DNA of 64,000 bases from Mesorhizobium sp. M3A.F.Ca.ET.080.04.2.1 (GCF_003952525.1 NZ_CP034451.1:4216001-4280000); one strand, 5' to 3'; shown: positions 16,905 through 26,541, numbered from the stretch's first letter. Made by a program: numbers and translations. Notes: generated by a model not told the origin, from the sequence alone.

Positions 16905-17053
16905 CGTCGCAGAAATTTCATGTGATCACGCGAGCGTGTTCGTGTTCTTGCCTTGGTCCGCTCCTATATGCTGCACTGCAACATAGGTCGACGGCAGCTT
17001 GCTTCGTGCGATGACGCTGGGGCAGGCTGACGCATCAAGACGATAGGAACGCC

Positions 17054-18184
17054 ATGACGAAGAACGGCGAGGCGGAAGACAACAAGAAGATCAACATCGC
17101 GCTGCAGGGTGGCGGCTCCCATGGCGCCTTCTCCTGGGGCGTGCTCGACCGCCTGCTGGAGGACGGACGGCTGGAGATCGCTGCCGTGTCCGGCACCAGC
17201 GCCGGCGCCATGAATGCCGTGGCGCTGGCCGACGGATTTGTGCGCGGTGGCGTCGAGGGCGCGCGCAAGAAGCTCGAGGATCTCTGGCGCGCCGTAGCTT
17301 CGAAAGGCCGCTTCAGCCCGGTGCAGCGCATGCCGTGGGACGTCCTGTGGGGCAACTGGTCGATCGAGAACACGCCCGGCTACCTGTTCTTCGACACCAT
17401 GTCGCGGGTGTTTTCCCCCTATGTCGCCAATCCGCTCGGGCTTAACCCGCTGCGCGACGTGCTCAAGCAGGAAATCAACTTCTCCAACGTGCGCGCCTGC
17501 AAGGCGATGGAACTGTTCATCTCTGCGACGAATGTCGAAACCGGACAGTTGCATGTCTTTTCCGACGGCGAGATCGAGCTCGACACCGTGATGGCCTCGG
17601 CCTGCCTGCCGCAACTGTTCCGCGCCGTCGAGATCAAGGGCGTTCCCTACTGGGACGGCGGCTATGGCGGCAATCCGGCGCTCTACCCGTTCTTCAAGGC
17701 GACAGCGACCGAGGACGTGCTGCTGGTGCAGATCAACCCCGTGGTGCGCGAAGGCACGCCGAAAAGCGCCAACGAGATCCAGAACCGCATCGACGAGATC
17801 ACCTTCAACGCCGGGCTGCTGCGCGAATTCCGCTCCATCGCCTTCGTCAAGGAGCTGATCGCCGCCGGCCGCCTGCCGCATGGCGAATACCGCGACATCC
17901 GCATGCACCGGATCGATGCCGACGAGGCGTTCAAGGACCTGTCGGCCTCATCCAAGATCAATGCAGAGTGGGCCTTCCTCGTCTATCTGCGCGACCTCGG
18001 CCGAAGCGCGGCGAGCGACTGGCTGGAGGAGAATTACGATGCCGTGGGCAAGCGCGCGACGCTCGACCTCTCGGGCGAGCTCGACGACGGCTTCAAGCCT
18101 GTGCGCGGCCCGGCGCCGGGCCGGCGGGTCAAGGAATTCCTCGCCGCTCGCATGAAGCCTGACGCGGCGCGGCGGCAGGCATAG
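17054..18184 (+). CDS. patatin-like phospholipase
   Basis: This 376-residue protein has the patatin catalytic dyad. The oxyanion loop is GGGSHG (19-24), the nucleophile Ser49 lies in GTSAG (47-51), and the catalytic Asp201 is in WDGGYGGNP. Patatins hydrolyse acyl esters of phospholipids or other lipids. No signal peptide is seen, so it is probably cytosolic or membrane-associated. The gene starts at ATG 17054 with AGGAA just upstream, and appears monocistronic. Bacterial patatins of this length also occur near polyhydroxybutyrate genes, but a link with the pha genes here is only a guess. Confidence 0.88.
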   Translation: MTKNGEAEDNKKINIALQGGGSHGAFSWGVLDRLLEDGRLEIAAVSGTSAGAMNAVALADGFVRGGVEGARKKLEDLWRAVASKGRFSPVQRMPWDVLWGNWSIENTPGYLFFDTMSRVFSPYVANPLGLNPLRDVLKQEINFSNVRACKAMELFISATNVETGQLHVFSDGEIELDTVMASACLPQLFRAVEIKGVPYWDGGYGGNPALYPFFKATATEDVLLVQINPVVREGTPKSANEIQNRIDEITFNAGLLREFRSIAFVKELIAAGRLPHGEYRDIRMHRIDADEAFKDLSASSKINAEWAFLVYLRDLGRSAASDWLEENYDAVGKRATLDLSGELDDGFKPVRGPAPGRRVKEFLAARMKPDAARRQA

Positions 18185-18354
18185 AATTCTTCGCCTGTCC
18201 GTTCGGGTCTGGAGCAGTTCAGTCTATCGTGGGCGGACCGCTCGAACGGCTTTTACGCAATCGGCGCGACGTCTTCCCTTGCGGAAACCGCGGAGGCGCT
18301 GGATTCGTCGCTGTTCAGCGATATAGCTTACCTCGACGTAAACGGGAGGTGGCG

Positions 18355-19776
18355 ATGCTGCAGACCGGACAGAATGCCCTTGCAGTCAGGTTTGAAGCGC
18401 AGGCCCGGGCCTTCGAGAGGGAGCCGTTCCCCGCTCTCGAGGTCCGCAAGGATAGGCTGAACCGTCTGCTGGCGCTCACCGAAAAGCATGAGGCCGAGAT
18501 CTGCGCGGCGATCGACGGCGACTTTTGCGGCCGGGCACAACAGGAAACGCGGCTTGCCGAGCTGTTCGTCGTCCGTGCCGGGATCAGGCATGCCATTCGC
18601 CATCTGCGCGGCTGGATGCGCGAGCGCCGCCTCGCCACCAGCCTGCCGTTCCTGCCTGGGCGCAATCGCCTGCTGGCGCAGCCCTTGGGCGTCGTGGGCA
18701 TCGTGTCGCCCTGGAACTATCCTTTCCAACTCGCCATCGCGCCGGCGACCGCGGCACTCGCCGCGGGCAACCGCGTGCTGATCAAGCCCTCCGAGCTGAC
18801 ACCGAAATTTTCGGACCTGCTTGCCCGGCTGGTCGAAGAACATTTTTCTCCCGACGAGATGAGCGTGGTGGTCGGCGACGCCGAAGCCGGCAAGGCATTC
18901 GTGTCGATGCCTTTCGATCATCTGCTGTTCACCGGCTCAACCGCGGTCGGCCGGCAGGTGGCGCTGGCGGCGGCGGCCAACCTGACACCGGTCACGCTCG
19001 AGCTCGGCGGCAAGTCGCCGGCGATCTTCGATCCGTCCTGCGATCTCGACGCGGCGGTCGCCAGCGTCGCCTACGGCAAGCTGCTCAACGCCGGCCAGAC
19101 CTGCATCGCGCCGGACTACCTCATGGTCCCGCGCGGACAAGGGGCGACAGTCGCCGCCAAGCTGGCGGCAGCCATGGCGCGGCTCTATCCCAGCCTGCGC
19201 AACAACCCCGACTACACGGCCATCATCAGCGAGCGGCATCACAAGCGCCTGGGCGACATGGTCGCCGAGGCGCGCGAAAGCGGCGCCGAGGTCGTAGAGG
19301 TCAATCCGGCCAGGGAGGAGCTTGGCGTGACGGACCGCAAGATGTCGCCCGTGCTGGTCAGGAATGCCGGCGAGACTTTGCGGCTCATGCGCGAGGAAAT
19401 CTTCGGGCCGGTGCTGCCGATCGTCGAATATGGCACCCTCGAGCAGGCCATCGATCACGTGAATCGGGCGGAGCGACCGCTTGCCCTTTACTGGTTCGGC
19501 AGCGACAGCGCCAATCGGCGACGGATGATGCGCGAAACCATTGCCGGCGGCGTCACGGTCAATGATTGCATGATGCATCTGGTGCAGGAGCGGCAGCCAT
19601 TCGGCGGCGTCGGCGAGAGCGGCATGGGGGCCTACCACGGCGAATGGGGATTTCGGACCTTCAGCAAGGAAAAGCCGATCTTCGTGCAATCGAGGCTCAG
19701 CGCTGGCGGGCTTTTGCGTCCGCCCTATGGCAGACGGTTCGAGTGGCTGTTCCGACTGCTGAACCTGATCACCTGA
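18355..19776 (+). CDS. aldehyde dehydrogenase, coniferyl aldehyde dehydrogenase-like
   Basis: The protein has 473 residues from ATG 18355, chosen for the GGGAGG just upstream; the open frame extends 42 codons further. It has the NAD(P)-aldehyde dehydrogenase core: VSPWNYPFQL, KPSELTP, FTGSTAVG, the general base Glu216 in LELGGK, and the nucleophile Cys250 in NAGQTCIAPDY. The short class-3 type architecture and the hydrophobic C-terminal end resemble CalB-type coniferyl aldehyde dehydrogenases and fatty aldehyde dehydrogenases. The substrate is not determined. It stands alone, downstream of the patatin gene on the same strand with a 170-base gap. Confidence 0.88.
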   Translation: MLQTGQNALAVRFEAQARAFEREPFPALEVRKDRLNRLLALTEKHEAEICAAIDGDFCGRAQQETRLAELFVVRAGIRHAIRHLRGWMRERRLATSLPFLPGRNRLLAQPLGVVGIVSPWNYPFQLAIAPATAALAAGNRVLIKPSELTPKFSDLLARLVEEHFSPDEMSVVVGDAEAGKAFVSMPFDHLLFTGSTAVGRQVALAAAANLTPVTLELGGKSPAIFDPSCDLDAAVASVAYGKLLNAGQTCIAPDYLMVPRGQGATVAAKLAAAMARLYPSLRNNPDYTAIISERHHKRLGDMVAEARESGAEVVEVNPAREELGVTDRKMSPVLVRNAGETLRLMREEIFGPVLPIVEYGTLEQAIDHVNRAERPLALYWFGSDSANRRRMMRETIAGGVTVNDCMMHLVQERQPFGGVGESGMGAYHGEWGFRTFSKEKPIFVQSRLSAGGLLRPPYGRRFEWLFRLLNLIT

Positions 19777-20184
19777 CGGCAGCTTTTCCGATATGGGCCG
19801 GTTCGCGCGAATTCGAGAACAAAGTTTCGCATCATCCTGACGCCTGCTGCCATTCGGCTTCCGAGCGAGAAAAACGCAGCGGCAGGCGCGGAAGCCGAAG
19901 AACGCGAAATACCTAGAGCGCGTCGCGGTGGAACGCAGCCATGCGCTGCGCTTCAGGTCTTAGTTTTGTGCATGTCGTTTTCGCAAAACAGCTGCACACG
20001 TTTGCGCGGCATGCAGTAACTCCGCAGGAAACATCAAAGTTTCTGACTGTTTTGGGTTGCAACTTTGCGGTAAGAAGCGCCCCGTCGCCGATCACGGCGA
20101 ATTGAATTGGGCCCTGCGCGCACCCATATCGGCCGCGCGCCCGGGAGTCGGACGCGCCGACCTCGCCAGGCCCGCAACGGAAAA
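19777..20184. other. gene-free region upstream of the RND efflux pair
   Basis: No gene is supported in these 408 bases. The middle carries a dispersed palindromic element (19914-20022). Between it and the efflux genes, CAAAGTT (20035-20041) and AACTTTG (20061-20067) form an exact inverted repeat that may be an operator for the efflux operon. Confidence 0.55.
19914..20022. repeat. dispersed palindromic element, type with GCATG arms
   Basis: The segment contains an outer dyad TGCATG...CATGCA (19971-20016 region) enclosing GTTTT-CGC-AAAAC. It is AT-richer than its surroundings. A related, shorter form occurs at 30512-30550. Such elements are abundant between genes in Mesorhizobium genomes; I recognise the type from general knowledge, not from a search. 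Confidence 0.6.
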
Positions 20185-21366
20185 ATGACGATGCCGAAAA
20201 TCAGGTTTCACAAGCTTGCCGCTATTGCTGTGCTCATCGGCTTCGCAGCCTGGATGGGAACGGGCGAGTTCTCGTCCGTCGGCAGCAGCGCTGCCGCCGA
20301 CGATCAGAAGACAGCTGATGCTTCGAAGCCCAAGCAGCCGGACGCCAAGCCGAAATCGGCCGAGGCCGAGCCGAAGGCACCGCTGCGCACGGTCGCGGTG
20401 GTGACGCCGCCGCGCAAGACCTATGCGCGGGCCATCCGCATCTCCGGGCTGACCGAGGCCGACAAGCGGGCGGTGCTGGCGACCCGCGTCGCCGGCGTGA
20501 TCGACAAGCTGCCGGTCAGACAGGGCCAGCGCGTCAAGACGGGCGACCTGGTGCTGATGCTGGCCGCCGAAGAAAAGATCTCCAATGTCGACAACGCCAA
20601 GCAGCTGCTGGTGCAGCGCAAGGCCGAACTCGAAGCCGCCGAGCAGTTGGCCAAGACCGGCAACCTGCCCAAGCTGCAGCTCGACACCGCGCGCTCGAAC
20701 CTGACGGCGGCGCAGTCGATGCTGGAAACGGCGCAAGCCGAACTCGACCGCAACGAGGTCAAGGCGCCATTCGACGGCGTCATCGACCGCGTGCCGGTGG
20801 AACTCGGCAGTTCGGTCATGCAGGGCGGCGAGGTCGCGACCATCCTCAAGCTCGATCCGGTGATCGCGCGCGGTGAGATCAGCGAGCGCGACCTGCGCTA
20901 CGTCAAGATCGGCGACGAGGCCGATGTGCGCCTGGTCAACGACCAGAAGGTGACCGGCACGCTTCGCTACATCAGCCGCGACGCTTCTTCCCAGACCCGC
21001 ACCTTCCGCGTCGAGGTGGCGATCCCGAATGGGGACGGCTCCATTCCGGCCGGCATGACGGCCGAGATCACGCTCAGCGCCGAGCCGACCGATGCGATCA
21101 TGCTGCCGCGTTCGGTGGTGACGCTGGGCGACAAGGGCGATCTCGGCATTCGCGCGGTCGGCAAGGACGACAAGGTCGCGTTCTTCCCGATCGACCTCGT
21201 CGACGACACGCCCCAGGGGCTGGTGCTCGGCGGCATCCCGCAGGAGGCACGCATCATCGTGGCCGGCCAGGAGCTGGTGAAGGAAGGCGATCTGGTGAAG
21301 CCGGTCGAAGCAGACCAGGCGACCATCAGCAAGCTGATCGGCGAAGCCACCGCCGGCACGCAGTAG
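20185..21366 (+). CDS. RND efflux pump periplasmic adaptor (membrane fusion protein)
   Basis: The protein has 393 residues from ATG 20185, the start that places a single N-terminal membrane anchor (residues about 10-25) at the front. After a Lys/Pro/Ala-rich linker comes the biotinyl-lipoyl half-motif, an alpha-helical hairpin (NAKQLLVQRKAELEAAEQLAK region), the second lipoyl half (VKAPFDGVIDRVPVELGSSV), a beta-barrel and the membrane-proximal domain. It links the RND pump encoded next to an outer-membrane channel, which is not in this window. Exported substrate is unknown. An exact CAAAGTT/AACTTTG dyad precedes the gene. Confidence 0.9.
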   Translation: MTMPKIRFHKLAAIAVLIGFAAWMGTGEFSSVGSSAAADDQKTADASKPKQPDAKPKSAEAEPKAPLRTVAVVTPPRKTYARAIRISGLTEADKRAVLATRVAGVIDKLPVRQGQRVKTGDLVLMLAAEEKISNVDNAKQLLVQRKAELEAAEQLAKTGNLPKLQLDTARSNLTAAQSMLETAQAELDRNEVKAPFDGVIDRVPVELGSSVMQGGEVATILKLDPVIARGEISERDLRYVKIGDEADVRLVNDQKVTGTLRYISRDASSQTRTFRVEVAIPNGDGSIPAGMTAEITLSAEPTDAIMLPRSVVTLGDKGDLGIRAVGKDDKVAFFPIDLVDDTPQGLVLGGIPQEARIIVAGQELVKEGDLVKPVEADQATISKLIGEATAGTQ

Positions 21367-21439
21367 CGCGAGCACCCGGCACCGCGCCATCAATGGCGCC
21401 GGCCCTTCTCCGCTTCCGAAGAAACAGCAGGCATAAGTC

Positions 21440-24400
21440 ATGGATATCGTCAGACTCGCCATACACAACGCCCGCCTCACAATATCGGCGCTGATGTTCC
21501 TGCTGGTGGCGGGCTGGGTCGCCTATCAGTCGACGCCGAAGGAAGCGGAGCCCGACGTTCCGATTCCGATGATGTATGTCAGCCTGATCTACCAGGGCAT
21601 CTCGCCGGAGGATTCCGAGCGCCTGCTGCTGAGGCCGATGGAAAGCAAGCTCAAGAGCCTCAAGGGGCTGAAGGAGATGCGCTCGGCCGCCTTCCAGGGC
21701 GGCGGCTACGTGCTGGTCGAATTCCAGCCGCAGACCAATCTGGCGACGGCACTGCAGGACACGCGCAGCAAGGTCCAGGACGCCAAGGCCGACCTGCCGC
21801 AGGCGGCCGAGGAACCGACGGTCACCGAGGTGAACGTTTCGGAATTCCCGGTCATGGTCGTGACGCTTTCGGGTGATGTGCCTGAGCGCGTGCTGACGGC
21901 GGCGGCGCGCGAGTTGCGCGACCGCATCGAGGAAGTGCCGGGCGTGCTGGAAGGCTCGCTGCAGGGCGCGCGCGACGATCTGGTCGAGGTCGTCATCGAT
22001 CCGGTGAAGCTGTCATCCTACGGGCTGCAGCTCGACCAGGTGATGCAGGGCGTCGGCGCATCCAACAGCCTGGTCGCCGCGGGCAATCTCGAGGGCTCCG
22101 AAGGCAAGTATGCGGTCAAGGTGCCGTCGCTGATCGAGACGCCTGAGGATGTCGCCAACCTGCCGGTGGTCGCCACCCCAAATGCCGTAGTGCAGGCCAA
22201 GGACGTCGCCACCATCCGCTCGACCTTCAAGGACGCCGAGACGGTGACACGGCTCGACGGCAAGCCGGCCATCGCCATCGAAGTCAAGAAGCGCATCGGC
22301 GCCAATCTGATCGACACGCTGAACCAGGTGCGGGCCGTCTCGGACGGCTTTATCAAGACCATGCCCGAAGGCATGCACGTCACCTACACGCAGGACAAGT
22401 CGGTCTTCGTCAACCAGCTTTTGGGCGACCTGCAGAACCATGTGATGATCGCCGTCATCCTGGTGTTCATCGTCATCCTCTATGCGCTGTCGGGCCGGGC
22501 ATCGCTGCTGATCGGATTGGCTATTCCGTCATCCTTCCTGATCGGCATCCTGCTGCTTGCGATGATGGGCTACACGATCAACATGATCGTGCTGTTCAGC
22601 CTCATCCTGGCGGTCGGCATGCTGGTCGACGACGCCATCATCGTCACCGAATTCGCTGAACGGCGCATGAGCGAAGGCATGCCGAAGGCGGACGCTTTCG
22701 CGCTCGCCGCCAGGCGCATGGCCGGCCCGGTCATCGCGGCCACGATGACGCGCATCGCCGCCTTCTCGCCGCTCCTGTTCTGGCCCGGCATCATCGGCGA
22801 CTTCATGAAGTACATGCCGATCACGCTGATCGTGACCCTGTCGGCATCGATGCTCTACGCGCTGGTCTTCGCGCCGACGCTCGGGGCCATCTTCGCCAAG
22901 GCGCCGGCGCATCACGAGGGCGATCATCGCGACGGCTGGTACATGGCGCTGGTCAAGCAGGCCGTGCGTTTCCCGATAACGGTCATCCTGCTCACCGTCG
23001 GCCTTCTGGTCGGCGTCGGCTTCGCCTATTCGAAATACGGCGCCGGGGTCGAATTCTTCCCCAGCGTCGAGCCTGATTACGGCCTGCTCTATGTGCATGC
23101 GCGCGGCAACCTTTCGCTGGCCGAAATGGATGCCGCCACCAAGACGGCGGAAGGCCGTCTGCTCGGCTGGCCCGGCGTGAAGTCGGTCTACACGCGCGTC
23201 GGCAAAACGCAGGGCGGCGGCCAGGACATTCCGGAAGACGTCGTCGGCGTGATCCAGTACGAGTTCGTCGACTGGCGCGAGCGCAAGTCCGCCAACCAGA
23301 TCCTCAGCGACCTGCGCGGCGTCATGGCCGGCATTCCCGGCGTCGACGTCGAGGTGCGGGTGCCGGAGGCCGGCCCGCCGACCGGCAAGCCGATCCAGAT
23401 CAGGCTTTCGGCCGCCGATCCGGCCGGGCTCGACGACAAGGCCCGCGCGGTGGCGGCGCGGATCGCCAAGATATCCAACGTCATCGACATTTCGGACGGC
23501 CTGCCGCCGCCCGGCGTCGACTGGGCGCTTGAGGTCGATCGTGCCAAGGCGGCGCAATACGGCATCAGTCCGACTTCGGTCGGCACTGTGGTGCAGCTGG
23601 TGACCAACGGCCTCAAACTGTCGGAATACCGGCCGGCCGGCGCCGACGACGCGGTCGATATAAGGCTGCGCCTGCCTGAGGACCGGCGCACGCTGTCGAC
23701 GCTCGACGAACTTCGCGTGCAGACCTCGCAAGGGTCGGTGCCGATCTCGAACTTCGTGGTGCGCAAGCCCGAGCCGACGGTCGGCATCCTCAACCGAATC
23801 GACGGCGCGCGCACCGTGGTCGTCCAGGCCAATGTCAGCGCCGGCGCGCAGGTGGCGGCGGTGCAGCAGGAGGTGACCAAGGCCGTCTCCGAGATGAATC
23901 TCGGCAACGGAATCCGCTGGAAGCTCGCCGGCTCCAACGAGGACAGCGCCGAGGCCGGCGCCTTCCTCAGCAAGGCATTCGGCGCGGCGATCTTCCTGAT
24001 CTTCCTGGTGCTTTTGATGCAGTTCAACAAGTTCACCAGCGTCTGGCTGGTGCTGTCCTGCGTCGTCATGGCGACGGTCGGCGTGTTCCTGGGGCTGCTT
24101 CTGACCGGCGAGGCCTTCGGCATCGTCATGTCGGGCATCGGTGTCATCGCGCTGGCCGGCGTGGTTGTGAACAACAACATCGTGCTCATCGACACCTATG
24201 ACCGGCTGCGCGAGGAAGGCTGGGACAAGATGGAGGCGGTGCTGCAGACCTGCCGCGAGCGCGCGCGGCCGGAGGTGCTGACGGCTGTCTCGGCCATCCT
24301 CGGCGTGCTGCCGATCGCCTTCGGCCTCGGCCTCGAAATCTTCCACCACGAGACGACTATCAACGCGCCTTCGACGCAATGGTGGATTTCACTGTCGTCG

Positions 24401-24598
24401 GCGATCGTCTTCGGCCTGTCCTTCGCCACGCTGCTGACGCTGGTCGTGACGCCGTCTATGCTGATGGTGTTCACGCGCAGCAAGGACAGCCGCTTCCATG
24501 CCTTCTTCCGGCGCGGCAAGGGCGAGGTCTCTTCAACCACCAAGGCGGCCGAATTGGCCGCCCAGACGGAGGTCAGCTTCCAGAAGGCCGCGGAGTAG
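21440..24598 (+). CDS. RND efflux pump inner-membrane transporter
   Basis: This 1052-residue AcrB-family protein shows two repeats of six membrane spans, each preceded by a large periplasmic domain. The first span starts at residue 13. FSLILAVGMLVDDAIIVTEFAERR holds the intramembrane proton-relay aspartates, and GVVVNNNIVLIDTYDRLREE is the corresponding segment of the second half. It is a proton antiporter that works as a trimer with the adaptor encoded 73 bases upstream. No outer-membrane partner or local TetR regulator is present, so control may be by a distant regulator. Substrate is unknown. Confidence 0.94.
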   Translation: MDIVRLAIHNARLTISALMFLLVAGWVAYQSTPKEAEPDVPIPMMYVSLIYQGISPEDSERLLLRPMESKLKSLKGLKEMRSAAFQGGGYVLVEFQPQTNLATALQDTRSKVQDAKADLPQAAEEPTVTEVNVSEFPVMVVTLSGDVPERVLTAAARELRDRIEEVPGVLEGSLQGARDDLVEVVIDPVKLSSYGLQLDQVMQGVGASNSLVAAGNLEGSEGKYAVKVPSLIETPEDVANLPVVATPNAVVQAKDVATIRSTFKDAETVTRLDGKPAIAIEVKKRIGANLIDTLNQVRAVSDGFIKTMPEGMHVTYTQDKSVFVNQLLGDLQNHVMIAVILVFIVILYALSGRASLLIGLAIPSSFLIGILLLAMMGYTINMIVLFSLILAVGMLVDDAIIVTEFAERRMSEGMPKADAFALAARRMAGPVIAATMTRIAAFSPLLFWPGIIGDFMKYMPITLIVTLSASMLYALVFAPTLGAIFAKAPAHHEGDHRDGWYMALVKQAVRFPITVILLTVGLLVGVGFAYSKYGAGVEFFPSVEPDYGLLYVHARGNLSLAEMDAATKTAEGRLLGWPGVKSVYTRVGKTQGGGQDIPEDVVGVIQYEFVDWRERKSANQILSDLRGVMAGIPGVDVEVRVPEAGPPTGKPIQIRLSAADPAGLDDKARAVAARIAKISNVIDISDGLPPPGVDWALEVDRAKAAQYGISPTSVGTVVQLVTNGLKLSEYRPAGADDAVDIRLRLPEDRRTLSTLDELRVQTSQGSVPISNFVVRKPEPTVGILNRIDGARTVVVQANVSAGAQVAAVQQEVTKAVSEMNLGNGIRWKLAGSNEDSAEAGAFLSKAFGAAIFLIFLVLLMQFNKFTSVWLVLSCVVMATVGVFLGLLLTGEAFGIVMSGIGVIALAGVVVNNNIVLIDTYDRLREEGWDKMEAVLQTCRERARPEVLTAVSAILGVLPIAFGLGLEIFHHETTINAPSTQWWISLSSAIVFGLSFATLLTLVVTPSMLMVFTRSKDSRFHAFFRRGKGEVSSTTKAAELAAQTEVSFQKAAE

Positions 24599-24728
24599 GG
24601 GCCTTCTCTGGATAGCCGCCTCCTCTGGATAGCCGCTTGGGGCAGGATACATCCGGCATCCTGCTCAGGCTATTTGTTAACGCATTCCAGCGACGCCAGG
24701 CGGCTGCGCCGGCTGCAGAATGCTCTGA

Positions 24729-24756
24729 GCCGCCCGGGAACTATCGGGCGGCCTTT
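24729..24756 (+). terminator. intrinsic terminator after the RND operon
   Basis: GCCGCCCG (24729-24736) pairs with CGGGCGGC (24745-24752). CTTTT follows. It separates the efflux operon from the small DUF3309 gene. Confidence 0.85.
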
Positions 24757-24795
24757 TGCATTGTCTCCTCGATTCAACCACACGGCGAGGATTCC

Positions 24796-24954
24796 ATGAC
24801 GCTCGGCACAATTCTCGTAATCATCCTGATCCTGATCCTGATCGGCGCGATACCGGCGTGGCCGCATTCGCGTTCCTGGGGCTATGGCCCCTCGGGGATT
24901 GTCGGCGTCATTTTGGTGGTGCTGCTGATCCTCCTCTTGATGGGCAGGATCTGA
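24796..24954 (+). CDS. DUF3309 family small membrane protein
   Basis: This 52-residue protein starts at ATG 24796 with GGCGAGG six bases upstream. It consists of a hydrophobic helix (TLGTILVIILILILIGAIP), a short loop with WPHSRSWGYGPSG, and a second hydrophobic helix ending LLILLLMGRI. That is the DUF3309 pattern, common in rhizobia and often linked to stress-induced genes. No function is known. It has its own transcription unit after a terminator. Confidence 0.88.
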   Translation: MTLGTILVIILILILIGAIPAWPHSRSWGYGPSGIVGVILVVLLILLLMGRI

Positions 24955-25088
24955 CGCAAGCACTTGCGGCCGGGCTCTTCAAAGCTCGGCCGTTCTCCCG
25001 CCACCGCCAGGCGGCTTGGCGACGATTGATCCTCCCGTAGGTTTTGAGAAGCGCTTCGCCCTAGAACGACGAGGCCGCAGGCGATCGT

Positions 25089-25397
25089 TTAGTGATCCTT
25101 CGGCCGCTTTGCCTCAAATTCCGCCTTCTTGGCTTCGGACGCATCCGTCTGGTTGAGCGCCTGCCATTCGGCATAGGGCATGCCGTAGATGATCTCACGG
25201 GATTCGTCCTTCGACAGCGCCACGCCATCGGCCGCGGCAGCCTCGCGATACCAGTTCGACAGGCAGTTGCGGCAGAAGCCGGCGAGGTTCATCAGGTCGA
25301 TGTTCTGGACATCGCCGCGTTCGCGCAGATGCCCGACCAGCCGGCGGAAGGCGGCGGCCTCGAAATCGCGTTTCTGCTCGTCGCTGAGATCGATCAT
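25089..25397 (-). CDS. DUF1244 domain protein
   Basis: This 102-residue cytoplasmic protein matches the DUF1244 family over its whole length. FRRLVGHLRERGDVQNIDLMNLAGFCRNCLSNWY is the family core, with two conserved cysteines. The C-terminal end is charged. It is followed on the same strand, 25 bases upstream, by the N-formylglutamate amidohydrolase-like gene, and the two are probably cotranscribed. Function is not established. Confidence 0.9.
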   Translation of the reverse strand: MIDLSDEQKRDFEAAAFRRLVGHLRERGDVQNIDLMNLAGFCRNCLSNWYREAAAADGVALSKDESREIIYGMPYAEWQALNQTDASEAKKAEFEAKRPKDH

Positions 25398-25422
25398 CGC
25401 CGGGACCTCCTTGCCGCCTCTG

Positions 25423-26220
25423 TCACACCGGGCCGGTGCGGGAGCCGAACCTCTTCACCTGATGTATATCGGCACGACAGTCGATGGCGTCAACGATCGG
25501 CGCCAGCCGCTCGGCCCATGCCAGCGCGCCGGCGCGGTCGGCGATCAGGTCCTGGCGGATCTCGAGCAGAGCATGGGCATAGCCGTTGACGATCGCGTGT
25601 CGGAACATCGTGTCGCCGCGCAGCGCGCCGTCATAGGGCTCGTTGTCGCCGACGACGAGCGTCTTGTCTTCGGCCAGCATGTCGATCAGCGGCCGCGCCA
25701 CGCGATCGTCGAGGTCCCACAGGATGCCGACATGCCACGGCCGGACGAAGCCCTGCATGCGGGGCGTGAAGGAATGCACCGAGAAGATGAAGGGCGCTTT
25801 GCCGGAGGCGTGCGCCACGGAGGAAATCATCGCGCCGACGGCGTCATGGTAGGGCCGGTAGAAGCGGTCGAGGCGCCGCTCGCGCTCGTCGGCGGCCATG
25901 GGGTAGTTTCGCGGCACGATGGTGCCGTCATAGAGCTGGCGGATCAGCGTCGGATCGTCTTCGCCCCGGTTCGGGTCGATCAAAAGCCGCGAAAAGCCGG
26001 CGAGCACGGCCGGCGCATCGAGCGCCGCCGCCAGTTCGCGCGTCACCGTCTCGACGCCGATGTCGTAGGCGATGTGCCGCTCGAACTCGGCCTCGGGCAG
26101 GCCGAGGCTGCCATATTCCTCGGGCAGGTCGCGGCGGGCGTGATCGGCGAGAAGCACGATGCCCTTCTTGCGATCGCCCTCGACGATATCGAATGGCGCG
26201 AAAACTGTGGATCGGGTCAT
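25423..26220 (-). CDS. N-formylglutamate amidohydrolase family protein
   Basis: This 265-residue protein belongs to the FGase family, zinc-dependent enzymes that release formate from N-formylglutamate at the end of one histidine degradation route. Visible family features are LLADHARRDLPEEYG near the N-terminus, HIAYDIGVETVTRELA, RLLIDPNRGEDDPTLI and the FSVHSFTP metal-site region. No other hut genes lie nearby, so the substrate here may be a different N-formyl or amide compound. The gene overlaps no neighbour and precedes the DUF1244 gene. Confidence 0.85.
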   Translation of the reverse strand: MTRSTVFAPFDIVEGDRKKGIVLLADHARRDLPEEYGSLGLPEAEFERHIAYDIGVETVTRELAAALDAPAVLAGFSRLLIDPNRGEDDPTLIRQLYDGTIVPRNYPMAADERERRLDRFYRPYHDAVGAMISSVAHASGKAPFIFSVHSFTPRMQGFVRPWHVGILWDLDDRVARPLIDMLAEDKTLVVGDNEPYDGALRGDTMFRHAIVNGYAHALLEIRQDLIADRAGALAWAERLAPIVDAIDCRADIHQVKRFGSRTGPV

Positions 26221-26541
26221 CGGCTAGGAAATGGGCTGGTCGCTGGTGTCCGGCAGGGTGGTATCGTCATTCCACGAAGAGGACGCCGGTGCAATGCCGT
26301 TGTTTGGCCACGGTTTCTGCAAAAAAATCCCGGATGAGACGACAAACCGTGCAACTACAGCGCCGCGCGTCCTCTTGGATGGGCAAAGGATGCTGTAGCA
26401 CTTTGATTTGGCGCATGATCCTTTCCGAAAATCGATTCCGATTTTTCGAGGTCAGGCGCCGGACCTTTCTAAATCGATTGGAATTCAACAAAACGGCGCG
26501 TTGACATGGGCCCGGAGTTTGCTGAAAAGGGGCGTCGAGAG
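26221..26541. other. gene-free divergent region with a dispersed palindromic element
   Basis: No gene is supported in these 321 bases. About half is the palindromic element at 26354-26450. The rest should hold the promoter of the amidohydrolase gene (leftward) and of the DUF1036-pyk pair (rightward). Confidence 0.55.
26354..26450. repeat. dispersed palindromic element with two hairpins
   Basis: CTACAGC and GCTGTAG frame the first hairpin (26354-26399). A second dyad, CGAAAATCG with CGATTTTTCG, lies at about 26429-26449. The layout matches a dispersed intergenic repeat type frequent in Mesorhizobium. Confidence 0.65.

Noticed and set aside
22529..24379. A 616-codon open frame antisense to the RND transporter
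   Set aside because: It shows Asp/His/Arg-rich composition without motifs and follows the codon shadow of the real gene.
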